Assembly: GCA_963788145.1 (NCBI GenBank)
Contig: CAWBFQ010000007.1
Location: 310,001-374,000 of the forward strand
DNA length: 64,000 nucleotides
DNA from: UTCFX2 sp963788145
GTDB lineage: Bacteria; Chloroflexota; Anaerolineae; Anaerolineales; UBA4823
Direction of reading: 5' to 3'
Shown: piece by piece, positions 26,676 to 35,407 of the stretch
How positions within the stretch are numbered: the first letter of the stretch is position 1
Layout of the letters: each line of letters opens with the position of its first letter
Made by a program: the position numbers and the translations under genes
The notes under the pieces: model-generated
What the model was told of the DNA's origin: nothing
Database searches by the model: none
Seen by the model: only the letters and a program-made list of their open reading frames with translations

Positions 26676-28163
26676 TTATTCCAATTTCTTTTTTACTCTC
26701 TTATATCTATTCAGAGAAGAAGATCTTCGCAGACTGTCTAATGCGCTGGATTCGATTTGACGTATTCTTTCACGCGTCACTCCTAGTTTCTGCCCTACTT
26801 CATCTAACGTCATAGTTTCTCCATCTTTGAGACCATAACGCAATTCAAGTAATTTGTAGTATCTGGGGGAAAGATGTTCAAATTCCGAATTGAGAATGGT
26901 CCTTAGAATCTCCATTTGAACACTTTTTAATTCGTCTTCATTACTGTTATCAGTAATTTCCTTCAATAATTTATTTGCACGATCAGACTTGCTCATATGA
27001 TCTTTAAAATATTTTTTTCCAAACAGAATGGAGTAAAAAGATCATCTAACATCATATCTTCAAAAGAGACCGCTTCTTCTTGGGCCAAAGGGCAACTTGG
27101 ACATAATAATAATCTTGGGTCATAATCACATGATATGTAATTCCTCATCAGACTGTTTTCGCATAATTCAAGATTTTCTAGCGAGATTAGCGGTTGTATC
27201 TAAGTCAATCAATCTTGAAACACGTTCTGCCTTTATATCACTCATTTCTGCTAAATCTAAAATTGATGGTTCATCAATATTACTGATTTGGTAATTTCTA
27301 TAGACATCCGATCATCTCGCAAGCTCATCATGTAAATGGACTGGGAAACGAATGGTTCTTGAATCATTGGCAATTGCTCGTGTGATCCTCTGTCTTACCC
27401 ACCAATGTGCATAAGTATTAAATTTAACACCCTTTCGGACATCATATTTATCAATAGCCGTGATTAACCCTATATTTCCCTCCTGAATAACATCTTCAAA
27501 ATCCAATCCCCTATTCCTAAATTTATAGGCAGAATACTTGACATTTTTTAAAAATCCCTCAATAAGCATTTCTTTTGCAAAACGGATCCGATCACGAATC
27601 GTTATGATTTCTTCAACACTATGCAATGGATTTAAGACATTTAAAGCGTGAGCAATTGAAGGTATCTTCTTTGTTTGAATGATTTCGATTTGGTAATAGT
27701 CTAACAGGGTAGGTGGCAAAAGAAAAATATATTCAATTAAGTCGAATATAAATGTGTTAGATTGATCCGGTAGGGTATTGAATAAAGAATTAAGTACAGT
27801 CCGTTTTACTGGCACAGTTGTTGTTTTGAATTCAATTATTTCAGTGATTATTTCTACAATATAATCATCGAAGGAAGTTGTTTTTTTAGATCTAAATTTC
27901 GTGGAATTTGCTAACAGATCATGTGTTTCTCGAATTTTATTAATAATACCAATATATATATATTCGCAAACCTTTTTGTCATTCGGGTTTTTGTCCTTAA
28001 GAATCCTTTCCAACATTCTTCCTGAATCAATAGCAATACCTAGCCAAAATTGCTGGGAATCTGATAGGGGTTGAAATTGCCTTAGATCAGACGCATAGAG
28101 AGAAACTAAGTCTGGTATCTCGTCAAAAGAATCTGTACATTCTTCATCAATTCGATATCTCAT
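26676..28163 (-). pseudogene. Island-encoded sigma-70 family factor, interrupted
   Basis: Two strong sigma halves lie on one strand. The upstream half (28163-27312) has an unusual N-terminal region of about 185 residues, then region 2 with YKFRNRGLDFEDVIQEGNIG and YAHWWVRQRITRAIAND followed by RTIRFPVH. The downstream half has region 4: FEHLSPRYYKLLELRYGL and the HTH TLDEVGQKLGVTRERIRQIE. Between them lie an in-frame TGA at 27312, then a region-3-like stretch (NIDEPSILDLAEMSDIKAER), and two frame shifts. Together they make one primary-like sigma factor of about 490 residues, close in region 2 and 4 to the housekeeping RpoD at 46.4 kb. It is convergent with the HerA-NurA operon. An accessory sigma on a defence or mobile island is unusual. 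Confidence 0.6.
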
Positions 28164-28218
28164 GGTAACATTTTTAAAAAGGGGTTGATACCCTGTTTTA
28201 TTTGAGGAGAATTATACT

Positions 28219-28428
28219 TCATTCAATTCCTTTATCTTGTGAACGCAAGAAAGGGATACATTCCTCAATCCTTTGTTGTGATTCTATTGGGGTCCAATAA
28301 TGAAGCATCCCAAAGGGGGAAAGCATTTTACATTTCACTGTATAAGAAAGCTCCAATTGAGTAAAAGTATTATAATTATCAAAAAAAAGCATGATAGCTC
28401 GTGTTTTATTATATGAAATCAAAAGCAA
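28219..28428 (-). CDS. Possible small hypothetical protein
   Basis: A 69-codon frame lies between the sigma factor and the methylase and reads FTQLELSYTVKCKMLSPFGM. It has no recognised domain, signal or membrane segment, and no clear ribosome site. It fills most of an otherwise empty 290-bp divergent gap, so it is listed at low confidence; the same bases could simply be promoter DNA for the two neighbours. Confidence 0.2.
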   Translation of the reverse strand: MLLISYNKTRAIMLFFDNYNTFTQLELSYTVKCKMLSPFGMLHYWTPIESQQRIEECIPFLRSQDKGIE

Positions 28429-28455
28429 TTTATATTGAGGTAGGAAAAAGTATTC

Positions 28456-29392
28456 ATGGGAAAATCACTTATTAGCCCTCTTCGCTACCCAGGTTCAAAG
28501 CGTAGATTAGTAAGTTATGTACAAAAGGCACTGATGCTAAATAAATTGACGCCACAACTTTATATTGAGCCGTTTGTAGGTGGGGCCAGCATTGCATTGC
28601 AGCTAATGGAAGACAGACTTGTAGAGAAGGTAATTCTTATGGATGTCGATCCTTGGATTGCAAGCTTTTGGGATGTGCTTTTCTTTGATACAGATTGGTT
28701 AATTGATCAAATTAGAAATGTGCAAGTAACTTTAGAATCATGGTATAGGTTTAAAAGTGGAGATTTGCAAGATAAACGCACACAGGCCTTAACTTGTTTA
28801 TTTCTAAATCGCACAAGTTTTTCGGGTATTCTTGAGAAAAAAGCCGGTCCTTTAGGAGGTAGAGAGCAAAAATCTAAATATAAAATAGATTGCCGCTTTC
28901 CACGAGAAATCCTCATTCAACGTGTTTTGAATGCAGCTCGTCATCGCGATAAAATTTTCGGTGTTTGGAATTGCAGTTGGGAAGATGGAATTAATCGCTA
29001 TCGAGTTGAACAGCAGCAAGGCAAGACTCCCAAGTGAGGATATATTTTTCTATTTAGATCCTCCTTTCTTTGCAAAAGCCGATCAACTATATCGTTATTC
29101 TTTTAGAGAAGACGATCATAAACACCTTCGCGACTTTCTACTCACTCTTGAAGACAAATGGCTCTTGAGTTACGATACAGCTCCACAGGTTGAACAGCTT
29201 TATGGCGACGTGATGAATAAAGAGACAAATGGCACAAATCATGATCATATCGATTTTTACTATAGTGTTGCAATTATGCCTGAACGACAAAGAGTTAGAG
29301 AAGTAATAATTTCAAATCTGTCTGTTTTACCTATACCAAAGGATGACACAGAAAAAGGATCCAATGCTGGAGATCAATTCGTTCTTTTATAA
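28456..29392 (+). CDS. DNA adenine methylase (Dam / D12 class), one frameshift
   Basis: This N6-adenine DNA methyltransferase of the D12 class has SPLRYPGSKRRL at the start and EPFVGGASIALQL for the AdoMet-binding FxGxx motif. The catalytic DPPF is in FFYLDPPFFAKADQLYRYSF, which fits DPPY variants. The first frame stops at 29037, and removing one base near 29022-29034 joins GKLPSEDIFFYLDPPF smoothly, giving about 311 residues in total. GAGGTAGG precedes the ATG. No restriction endonuclease is adjacent, so it is an orphan that could mark the island's DNA as self or regulate by methylation. The recognition sequence cannot be read from the protein. Confidence 0.75.
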
Positions 29393-29580
29393 ACATAGTT
29401 GATTAGCATGTGGCGCGTATCCAGCGTGATTGTAGGTAAGCCTGGTAAGGCTTAACTGGGCCTTAATCATCGTGCCGCACAAGCAAACAGATGCGCTCGG
29501 AATCCCCAATGGCATGTTTGCTCCCCAATTCTTTTGCCGCCAGGCCCGAGCAGCGAAATTGAACGTCCTGGCGACTAAAG

Positions 29581-29617
29581 GGCTGCTTCGTCGCAAAAAC
29601 CGCTCCTCGCAGCGACA
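29581..29617 (-). repeat. Copy of the GAGGAGCG...GACGAAGCA interspersed repeat
   Basis: On the minus strand, directly after the stop of the GNAT gene, the sequence GTCGCTGCGAGGAGCG is followed by GACGAAGCAGCC. It matches the core of the 83-bp repeat units between nuoM and nuoN (GTCATTGTGAGGAACGAAGCAATC). In both places the element starts on or next to a stop codon. Confidence 0.45.
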
Positions 29618-30760
29618 TCAAAGCGGCTTGCGATAGACCCGGTAGCGCTTGTAGATCTTCGCGCCCATGCGCTCGGCCAGGCCGGGGGTGGCGGGGTTGT
29701 CGGCGCTGGTGAGGGAGAGGTCCACCCAGGTGTAGCCTTTGCCCTGCACCCGGCGGGCCATTTCGTCGAAGAGCAGCACGCCCACGCCGCGGTTCCAGTA
29801 TTCGGGCAGCACCAGCACGCTCTTGATGGTCAGGCATTTGGGCCGGCGGCGCATCCACCAGGCCAGCTTGAGGTAGTCCCACGGATGGCGCAGGCCGTCC
29901 ACGTGTTGAAAGGCTTCGTTCAGATTGGGCAGGGCTGGGAACCAGCCGACCGGGCGTGCCGTCCACTTCGGCGAACAGGATCAGTTCGGGATCGGCGATC
30001 TGGCGGAATTGGGCGAGCATGTCTTGCAGGGCGGCGCGCTGCCAGGGGATGAAATCTACCAGGTGGGCGGTGGCCTGGTTGAGCAGCGTCAGCACCGCAT
30101 CCACCTCTTCTTCCCAATGGTCGAGGCGGGCACCACGGATCTGGATGCGGCCGCGCTGGCGTAAGCGGTCGGCCAGGCGGTGTAAATGTTCCATTTCGGG
30201 GGTGTCGTAGTTTAGATTGTAGGCAAAGGCCAGGTTATCACCGCGGGCGGGCAGGAAGCCGTAGCGCTCGACGAAGTCTTGATAGTAGGGCGGCGTGTGC
30301 CCGCACAATAAGGCCGGCGGGCGGTCGCGACCATCGATCAGAATGCCGTAGCTGTCCTCGTAATCCAGGTTGAAGGGGCCGTAGAGGGTCTCGAGGTCGT
30401 GTTCGCCAGCCCAGGCCGCGGCGCAATCGAAGAGGGCGCAGGCCACAGCGTAGTCCGGGATGCACTCGAAGAAGCCAAACATGCAGTCCTTCAGGCCGCG
30501 CTGGGCGTTGACGGCCCGGTCTTCGGCGGCGGAGATCGTTCCGACGGGCTGATCGCCGCGCCAGGCGATGAAGAACTCGGCCTGGCCGCGCTGGAAGAAG
30601 ACGCCGCGCTCGTGGGTCGATCCGCTCTGCTCGCTCGGGCAGCAGCGGCGGCACCCAGAGCGGGTCGCAGGGGCTACGCCCGGTAGATGCGCCAGGGGAA
30701 CTGCAGGAAGATGCGCCGTTCGGCCTGGGTTTGGATCGGGCGGACCTGGATTTCGTTCAT
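29618..30760 (-). CDS. GNAT-like acetyltransferase family protein, three frameshifts
   Basis: A protein of about 380 residues is recovered by joining four frame segments. MNEIQVRPIQTQAERRIFLQ opens the chain and is followed by DPLWVPPLLPERAERIDP, an Asp-Pro-x-Trp-Val-Pro-Pro-Leu segment I associate with a conserved GNAT-related family (YghO-like). The middle contains FGFFECIPDYAVACALFDCA and LYGPFNLDYEDSYGILIDG. The C-terminal part has the acetyl-CoA-loop-like VLVLPEYWNRGVGVLLFDEM and ERMGAKIYKRYRVYRK. Shifts lie near 29.93-29.95, 30.605-30.62 and 30.67 kb. The ATG at 30760 overlaps the transporter stop (ATGA). Its acceptor substrate is unknown. GC content here is high, so breakage is not confined to AT-rich DNA. 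Confidence 0.6.
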
Positions 30761-32124
30761 AGCGGCTCCGGCGGTTCGGGGAGGGTGGAGAGGCGGCGCT
30801 GTTCCAGTTCAGCTACCAGGTGGGTGTGCTCGCTGCGGTCGAGCGGGTACAGGTAGGCGAACAGGATGCCAGCGCACAGCAGCACCGCCGGGATGGGGCC
30901 GACCACCAAACGAATGCCGAGCAAGGCGCTGGGCTGTTGGGCGGCCAGATTGGGCGAGTAGCCGGTCCAATCGAGCAGCAGCAGGATCAGCGGGATGGCG
31001 ATCGAGGAGGCCACTTTCTGGGTGAGCGAGATCAGGCTGTAGAACATGCCTTCATGGCGCTCGCCGGTCTGCAGTTCGTCCCACTCGATCGCATCGGGGA
31101 TGATCGACCAGGGCAGCACGTGGGCGGCGCTCACCCCGATACCTGCCAGCACGCAGAGCGTGATCAGCCAGGTCAGGCTGCTGGCCGGGTTGAGCGAGAC
31201 CATCGCCAGCTGGACGACCGCCCAGAAGGCGATCCCGGCGATATAAGCGATGCGCTTGTTCCAGCGGCGGGAGGCCCAGTTCCACAAGGGCAGGGCGAAA
31301 AGGGCGGTGACGAAGATCACGCCCATGATCAAGTCGCTTTGGGCTTCGCGCAGCAAGACATATTTGATAAAAAACAGGAGCGAGGTTTGCAGGATGTCCA
31401 CCGAAACCCAGGTGAGCAGATAGATGCCCGCTCCAAAGATGAAGGGTCGGTTTTTAAGGGCTGCCCGCAGAGATTGAAGCAGGCGCGGCTGCTCAGCGCT
31501 CATCAAATCCGGGCGCTCGCGAGTGTTGAAGAAGACCAGCACGACGGGCAGCATACTGGCCAGCCCGAACAGGACTGCCATCTCGAACACCCGACCGGCG
31601 TTTTGCGGGACGAGCGATCCGATGATGGCGAGCGGAATGGTGAACGCGATCAGGCTGCCGGCAATGGAGAAGAACATGCGGTAAGAGGTCAGGCTGGTGC
31701 GCTCATCGTAGTCGGCGGTCAACTCGGGGGTCAGGGCGGCATAGGGCATGTTGGTCAGGGTGAAGGTCGCGTCGAAGAGCAGATAGGCCAGGGCGTAATA
31801 AGCGGCCAGCAGGATTTGATTCTCCCAGGGGGGGCGGACCCACAGCAAGATGAAACAGAGGGCGAACGGCAGCGCGCCCAGCAACAGGTATGGCCGCCGG
31901 CGGCCCCAACGGGTGCGAGTGCGGTCGGAGAGGTGGCCGATGAGGGGGTCGTTGATGTAATCCCAACTGCGCCCGATGAAAATTGCGATGGCAGCCAGGC
32001 CGGCCGGCAAGCCGACTACGTCCGTCAGGAAGATGGCGAAATATACCGCCAGGATGGTGTTGGTCAGGCTGAAAGAGATATCGCCAAACCCGTAGATCCA
32101 CTTGGCGCGTCTGGAGAGAGTCAT
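30757..32124 (-). CDS. GPH-family sugar:cation symporter (MelB-like)
   Basis: This twelve-helix transporter of the glycoside-pentoside-hexuronide:cation family has KWIYGFGDISFSL at the N terminus, followed by the family hallmark IGRSWDYINDPLIGHLSDRT and RTRWGRRRPYLL, corresponding to the MelB loop with cation-site aspartates in helices 2 and 4. Family members take up glycosides with Na+ or H+. The ATG at 32124 is preferred over the TTG one codon upstream. It is followed in the same operon by the GNAT-like gene with a 4-bp overlap. No sugar-metabolising enzyme is adjacent, so the substrate is open. Confidence 0.85.
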   Translation of the reverse strand: MTLSRRAKWIYGFGDISFSLTNTILAVYFAIFLTDVVGLPAGLAAIAIFIGRSWDYINDPLIGHLSDRTRTRWGRRRPYLLLGALPFALCFILLWVRPPWENQILLAAYYALAYLLFDATFTLTNMPYAALTPELTADYDERTSLTSYRMFFSIAGSLIAFTIPLAIIGSLVPQNAGRVFEMAVLFGLASMLPVVLVFFNTRERPDLMSAEQPRLLQSLRAALKNRPFIFGAGIYLLTWVSVDILQTSLLFFIKYVLLREAQSDLIMGVIFVTALFALPLWNWASRRWNKRIAYIAGIAFWAVVQLAMVSLNPASSLTWLITLCVLAGIGVSAAHVLPWSIIPDAIEWDELQTGERHEGMFYSLISLTQKVASSIAIPLILLLLDWTGYSPNLAAQQPSALLGIRLVVGPIPAVLLCAGILFAYLYPLDRSEHTHLVAELEQRRLSTLPEPPEPL

Positions 32125-32226
32125 CAAGGCCTCGAACTGCGATCAGGATGGATGTGGCAAAATGATTTTATCCTATCTGAAATGGTTTTGGATGGGGAAT
32201 TGGGAGATGATCCAACTTCTCGGTCG

Positions 32227-33462
32227 TTAGGGGTTCTGCTGGCCGATATTTTTTGGCAGGCGGGTGGCTGCGAGCAGGCTGAGGAGCAAGAACAGCCCGG
32301 CTGTGACCGTGAAAGCGGCTCGCAGGCCCAGCCAGATTGCGGCGGCAGAGCCAAGTATCGGCGCGATGGCGCGCCCGGCGGCGTCGATGGAGTTATCGAG
32401 GCCGTAAACTGCGCCGGCTTCATCGGGGTCGGTAAAGCGGGCCAGCAGGGCGCTGATGGCAGGGATGATCCCGCCGAGGGCGACCCCAACCAGGGCCTGC
32501 AGAGCCAGGATCTGCCAGGCGGCGTTGACCCGGCTTTGCAGGAAGTAAAAGAAGGCTGCGAAAAGGGCGCTGATCATGATGATGCGCTGGTGCCCGGCGC
32601 GGTCGCCCAGGCGGCCCAGGTAGCCGGCGCTCAAGGTTGTGGTGAGGGCGGCGATGCCCACTACCAGCCCGGTGAAGGTGTTCAGGTAGGCCTGGTCAAC
32701 CAGCAGGACTGCGATGAAGAGCGGGGCGATTGGCAGAATGGTGGATCGGCCGAGCTGGCTGAGAAAGCGCAAGGAAAAGGTGAGCGGGACGCCCGGTGAG
32801 GCGAGCACGTGCCGCCAATGGGAGAGAAACCCGGCCAGCGCGTTACCGGAGGCCAGGCGCGGCTCAAAATGTTCTTCTGCGCCCCACCAGACCAACACAC
32901 CGGAGATGAAGAGCAGGGCGGAGGTGACGTAAAAAGCGGCGTTGTAGTCGAATGCGTCGGCGATGGCGCCGCCGATCAGCGGACCAAGGGCTACGCCTGC
33001 GCCCATCCCGACCTGCAGCAGGCCCATCGCGTAGCCCAGGCGCTGGCGTGGAACCATTGAGGCGGCCATCGCATTGGCGGCGGCGATCGTTCCGGTGATT
33101 AAGCCCTGCACCATGCGCAGCAGCACCAGTTCTTCGGCGGAGCGGGCAAAGGCCATCAGGAGTAAGATCAGCGCACCGCCGAACATGGACCGCTCGACCA
33201 TCAATTTGCGGCCATAACGGTCGGCGATCACGCCCCAGATGGGTGAGGCGATCATCATCGTAATTGCCTGTCCGGAGTAGACCATCCCGGCCAGGAACTC
33301 GATGTTGAAACCGCTGGCCGAACCAAGCTCTTTGACGTAAAGAGGGAGAAAGGGGAAGATGCTGGAGAAGCCGACGGCGGTGAAAAGCTGGCCGGTGAGG
33401 AGGATGTACAGCGTGCGCTGCCAACGTGGGTGGATGAAGGGGGTGTCAGAAGAGGAATTCAT
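32227..33462 (-). CDS. MFS transporter, drug-efflux type
   Basis: This 411-residue major facilitator protein has the N-terminal half typical of drug:proton antiporters: FSSIFPFLPLYVKELG in helix 1, the loop 2-3 motif WGVIADRYGRKLMVERSM, and motif C-like MGAGVALGPLIGGAIADAF in helix 5. That last motif is characteristic of exporters. It is divergent from another MFS gene across a 157-bp gap containing a strong palindrome and promoter. Drug or metabolite export is the likely role; the ligand is unknown. Confidence 0.8.
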   Translation of the reverse strand: MNSSSDTPFIHPRWQRTLYILLTGQLFTAVGFSSIFPFLPLYVKELGSASGFNIEFLAGMVYSGQAITMMIASPIWGVIADRYGRKLMVERSMFGGALILLLMAFARSAEELVLLRMVQGLITGTIAAANAMAASMVPRQRLGYAMGLLQVGMGAGVALGPLIGGAIADAFDYNAAFYVTSALLFISGVLVWWGAEEHFEPRLASGNALAGFLSHWRHVLASPGVPLTFSLRFLSQLGRSTILPIAPLFIAVLLVDQAYLNTFTGLVVGIAALTTTLSAGYLGRLGDRAGHQRIIMISALFAAFFYFLQSRVNAAWQILALQALVGVALGGIIPAISALLARFTDPDEAGAVYGLDNSIDAAGRAIAPILGSAAAIWLGLRAAFTVTAGLFLLLSLLAATRLPKNIGQQNP

Positions 33463-33518
33463 TGAGAGGAAATTATACCTTCATTGACTGGGAGCTGGAT
33501 TCTCGAAAGAATACACAC

Positions 33519-33539
33519 AATATCAAATATATTGATATT
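33519..33539. promoter_or_regulatory. Palindromic operator candidate between divergent MFS genes
   Basis: AATATCAA (33519-33526) and TTGATATT (33532-33539) form a perfect inverted repeat with a 5-bp centre, about 26 bp upstream of the -35 box at 33565. The size and symmetry suit a dimeric repressor such as a TetR or MarR protein. No regulator gene is adjacent. Confidence 0.5.
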
Positions 33540-33564
33540 AATATAAAAATAATTAATATATGTA

Positions 33565-33592
33565 TTGACAAAATAAAATATTTTATTATAAT
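33565..33592 (+). promoter_or_regulatory. Consensus sigma-70 promoter for the second divergent MFS gene
   Basis: TTGACA (33565-33570) and TATAAT (33587-33592) are perfect with a 16-bp spacer made only of A and T. The arrangement equals that of the promoter at 4026. AAGGAGG precedes the ATG at 33620. Confidence 0.75.
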
Positions 33593-33619
33593 AATTTTTA
33601 TTGTGTCAAGGAGGTCTAA

Positions 33620-34927
33620 ATGGACGAACCATCTGTGATGAAAACGGAAAAACAAGGCTGGATGAAGCCTTTCTTTGCGATCTGGAGCGGGCAGGCCCTG
33701 TCGCTATTGGGAAGTCAGTTGGTGCAATTTGCGCTGGTTTGGTGGCTAACGCAGGAGACCGGTTCGGCGACAGTGCTGGCGACTGCGACGCTGGCAGCGA
33801 TGCTGCCGCGCATCCTGCTGGGACCGTTGTCGGGCGTGCTGGTGGATCGTTGGGACCGGCGGCGAGTGATCCTTGGGGCGGATGGGCTGACAGCCCTGGC
33901 GACCGTTGTACTGGCGGCGTTGTTTTGGAGCGGCGAAATCCAGTACTGGCATGTGTATGTGCTGATGTTCTTCCGTTCTGCAATGGGCGGTCTGCAGTGG
34001 CCGGCGATGGAGGCTTCGACCTCGCTGATGGCGCCGAAGGAATACCTGGCGCGCATCCAGGGATTGAACCGGATGCTGGCTGGATTGATGAATATTGGCG
34101 CGGCGCCGCTGGGCGCGCTGCTGCTCGGGCTGCTCCCGATGCAGGGCGTGCTGGCGGTGGATGTGGGTACGGCGCTGCTGGCAATCGTTCCATTACTGTT
34201 CGTGGGGATTCCACAGCCGGAACGGAGCGCTGCAAGCGAAACAAAAAGCAGCTCAATATCGGCAGAGATGGCGGCGGGGTTCCGTTATCTGTGGGCCTGG
34301 CCGGGGCTGCTGATGATCGCGGTGATGGCAACGGTGGTTAACCTGGTTTTGGTCCCTACCAGTGCACTCCAACCGATCCTGGTGACGGAACACTTCAAAG
34401 GGCAGGCGTTCCACCTGGCCTGGCTGGAATCGGCCTGGGGTTTTGGTGTTGTGGCTGGTGGGCTGACGCTGAGCGCCTGGGGCGGTTTTAAGCGGCGGGT
34501 GCTGACTTCACTGGTTGGGCTGTTCGTGTTGGGCGCCAGCGTCGCCGCGCTGGGTTTGGTCCCGGCGCAGGGTTTTTGGATGGCGGTGGGATGTATGTTC
34601 GTGGTGGGTTTCAGCAACCCGATGGTGGATGGGCCTTTGTTTGCAGTGATGCAGGCGGTGGTTAAGCCGGAGATGCAGGGGCGGGTGTTCACGCTGATCT
34701 CCAGCATGGCGGGAGCGATGTCGCCGCTGGGTTTGATCGTGGCCGGGCCTCTGGCAGATGCGTTTGGGGTAAGGGTTTGGTTTGTGGTAGGCGGGGTAGT
34801 GACTGCCTTACTGGGCGTTGGCGCGTTGTTGATCCCGGCAATTGTGGGGATTGAGGGGGATGGAGCGGTTGTGGTCAACCAGTCGCCGGGGTTGGGCGGG
34901 GCGCAGGCTGAGAGTTGTGGAGATTGA
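33620..34927 (+). CDS. MFS transporter, MFS_3 / EntS-like exporter type
   Basis: This 435-residue twelve-helix transporter is paralogous to the one at 7.0 kb: FFAIWSGQALSLLGSQLVQF, VLVDRWDRRRVILGADGL after helix 2, and FFRSAMGGLQWPAMEAS in helix 4. This subgroup includes macrolide and siderophore exporters. AAGGAGG lies 6 bp before the ATG and a perfect promoter lies 28 bp upstream, so expression should be strong unless repressed at the nearby palindrome. It is transcribed alone. Confidence 0.85.
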   Translation: MDEPSVMKTEKQGWMKPFFAIWSGQALSLLGSQLVQFALVWWLTQETGSATVLATATLAAMLPRILLGPLSGVLVDRWDRRRVILGADGLTALATVVLAALFWSGEIQYWHVYVLMFFRSAMGGLQWPAMEASTSLMAPKEYLARIQGLNRMLAGLMNIGAAPLGALLLGLLPMQGVLAVDVGTALLAIVPLLFVGIPQPERSAASETKSSSISAEMAAGFRYLWAWPGLLMIAVMATVVNLVLVPTSALQPILVTEHFKGQAFHLAWLESAWGFGVVAGGLTLSAWGGFKRRVLTSLVGLFVLGASVAALGLVPAQGFWMAVGCMFVVGFSNPMVDGPLFAVMQAVVKPEMQGRVFTLISSMAGAMSPLGLIVAGPLADAFGVRVWFVVGGVVTALLGVGALLIPAIVGIEGDGAVVVNQSPGLGGAQAESCGD

Positions 34928-35016
34928 TGGTTTATGTCATCTGGTTGTAACTTTTCTGGCGAGGCTGCATCTAAATTCTAGTAATCAGCTTGTATTTTGC
35001 AAAACAGGAGCAGCAT

Positions 35017-35229
35017 ATGCCTTTGTTTGAATTCGTATGTAGTGAGTGCAGCCAGCCTTTTGAGGAACTGGTGCGCAGTTCGAGCGCGATTGGTGAAGTG
35101 ATCTGCCCAATCTGCGGCAGTAATAACATCAGTAAGAAAATCTCAACCTTTGCATCCAGAACGGTGGGGAGCGGGAGCTTCTCGCTGGGTTCCAGTTCCT
35201 CTGCGTCATGCAGCCCGGTAGGCGGCTGA
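35017..35229 (+). CDS. FmdB-family zinc-ribbon protein
   Basis: This 70-residue protein has the FmdB pattern: MPLFEFVCSECSQPFEELV, then ICPICGSNNISKKIS, giving two CxxC pairs for one zinc, and a Ser/Gly-rich tail. The family name comes from formamidase operons and its role is loosely described as regulatory. The ATG at 35017 is preceded by AGGAGC; an upstream in-frame ATG at 34990 lacks a ribosome site. It stands alone between the MFS gene and a stem-loop. Confidence 0.75.
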   Translation: MPLFEFVCSECSQPFEELVRSSSAIGEVICPICGSNNISKKISTFASRTVGSGSFSLGSSSSASCSPVGG

Positions 35230-35335
35230 GGGATATCACGCTGAACGGCCGTGCGCCGCTTCAAATCATTGGCTGCGAGGAAACCGAGCTTGCAGCGTCG
35301 AAAATTATCACGGATGCTTTTCGTTTGACTGGTGC

Positions 35336-35363
35336 AACTGCTCAGGCTCAGGCCTGAGCAGTT
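35336..35363. terminator. 11-bp stem-loop, probable terminator
   Basis: AACTGCTCAGG pairs perfectly with CCTGAGCAGTT over the 6-base loop CTCAGG. It lies between the FmdB gene and the next gene on the same strand. No T run follows (AACTTAATTG), so termination would be incomplete or factor-assisted. Confidence 0.5.
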
Positions 35364-35407
35364 AACTTAATTGACAGAATAGGGGGAGACGGGTAAACTT
35401 CTTTCTT

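Noticed and set aside
28163..28455. tRNA or structured RNA in the divergent gap
   Set aside because: No cloverleaf or CCA-type end could be drawn; the region is plain AT-rich sequence.
30820..32799. A 659-codon open frame on the plus strand
   Set aside because: It is antisense to two clear transporter genes in GC-rich DNA, is rich in Gln, Asp and Gly without domains, and is a codon-bias shadow.
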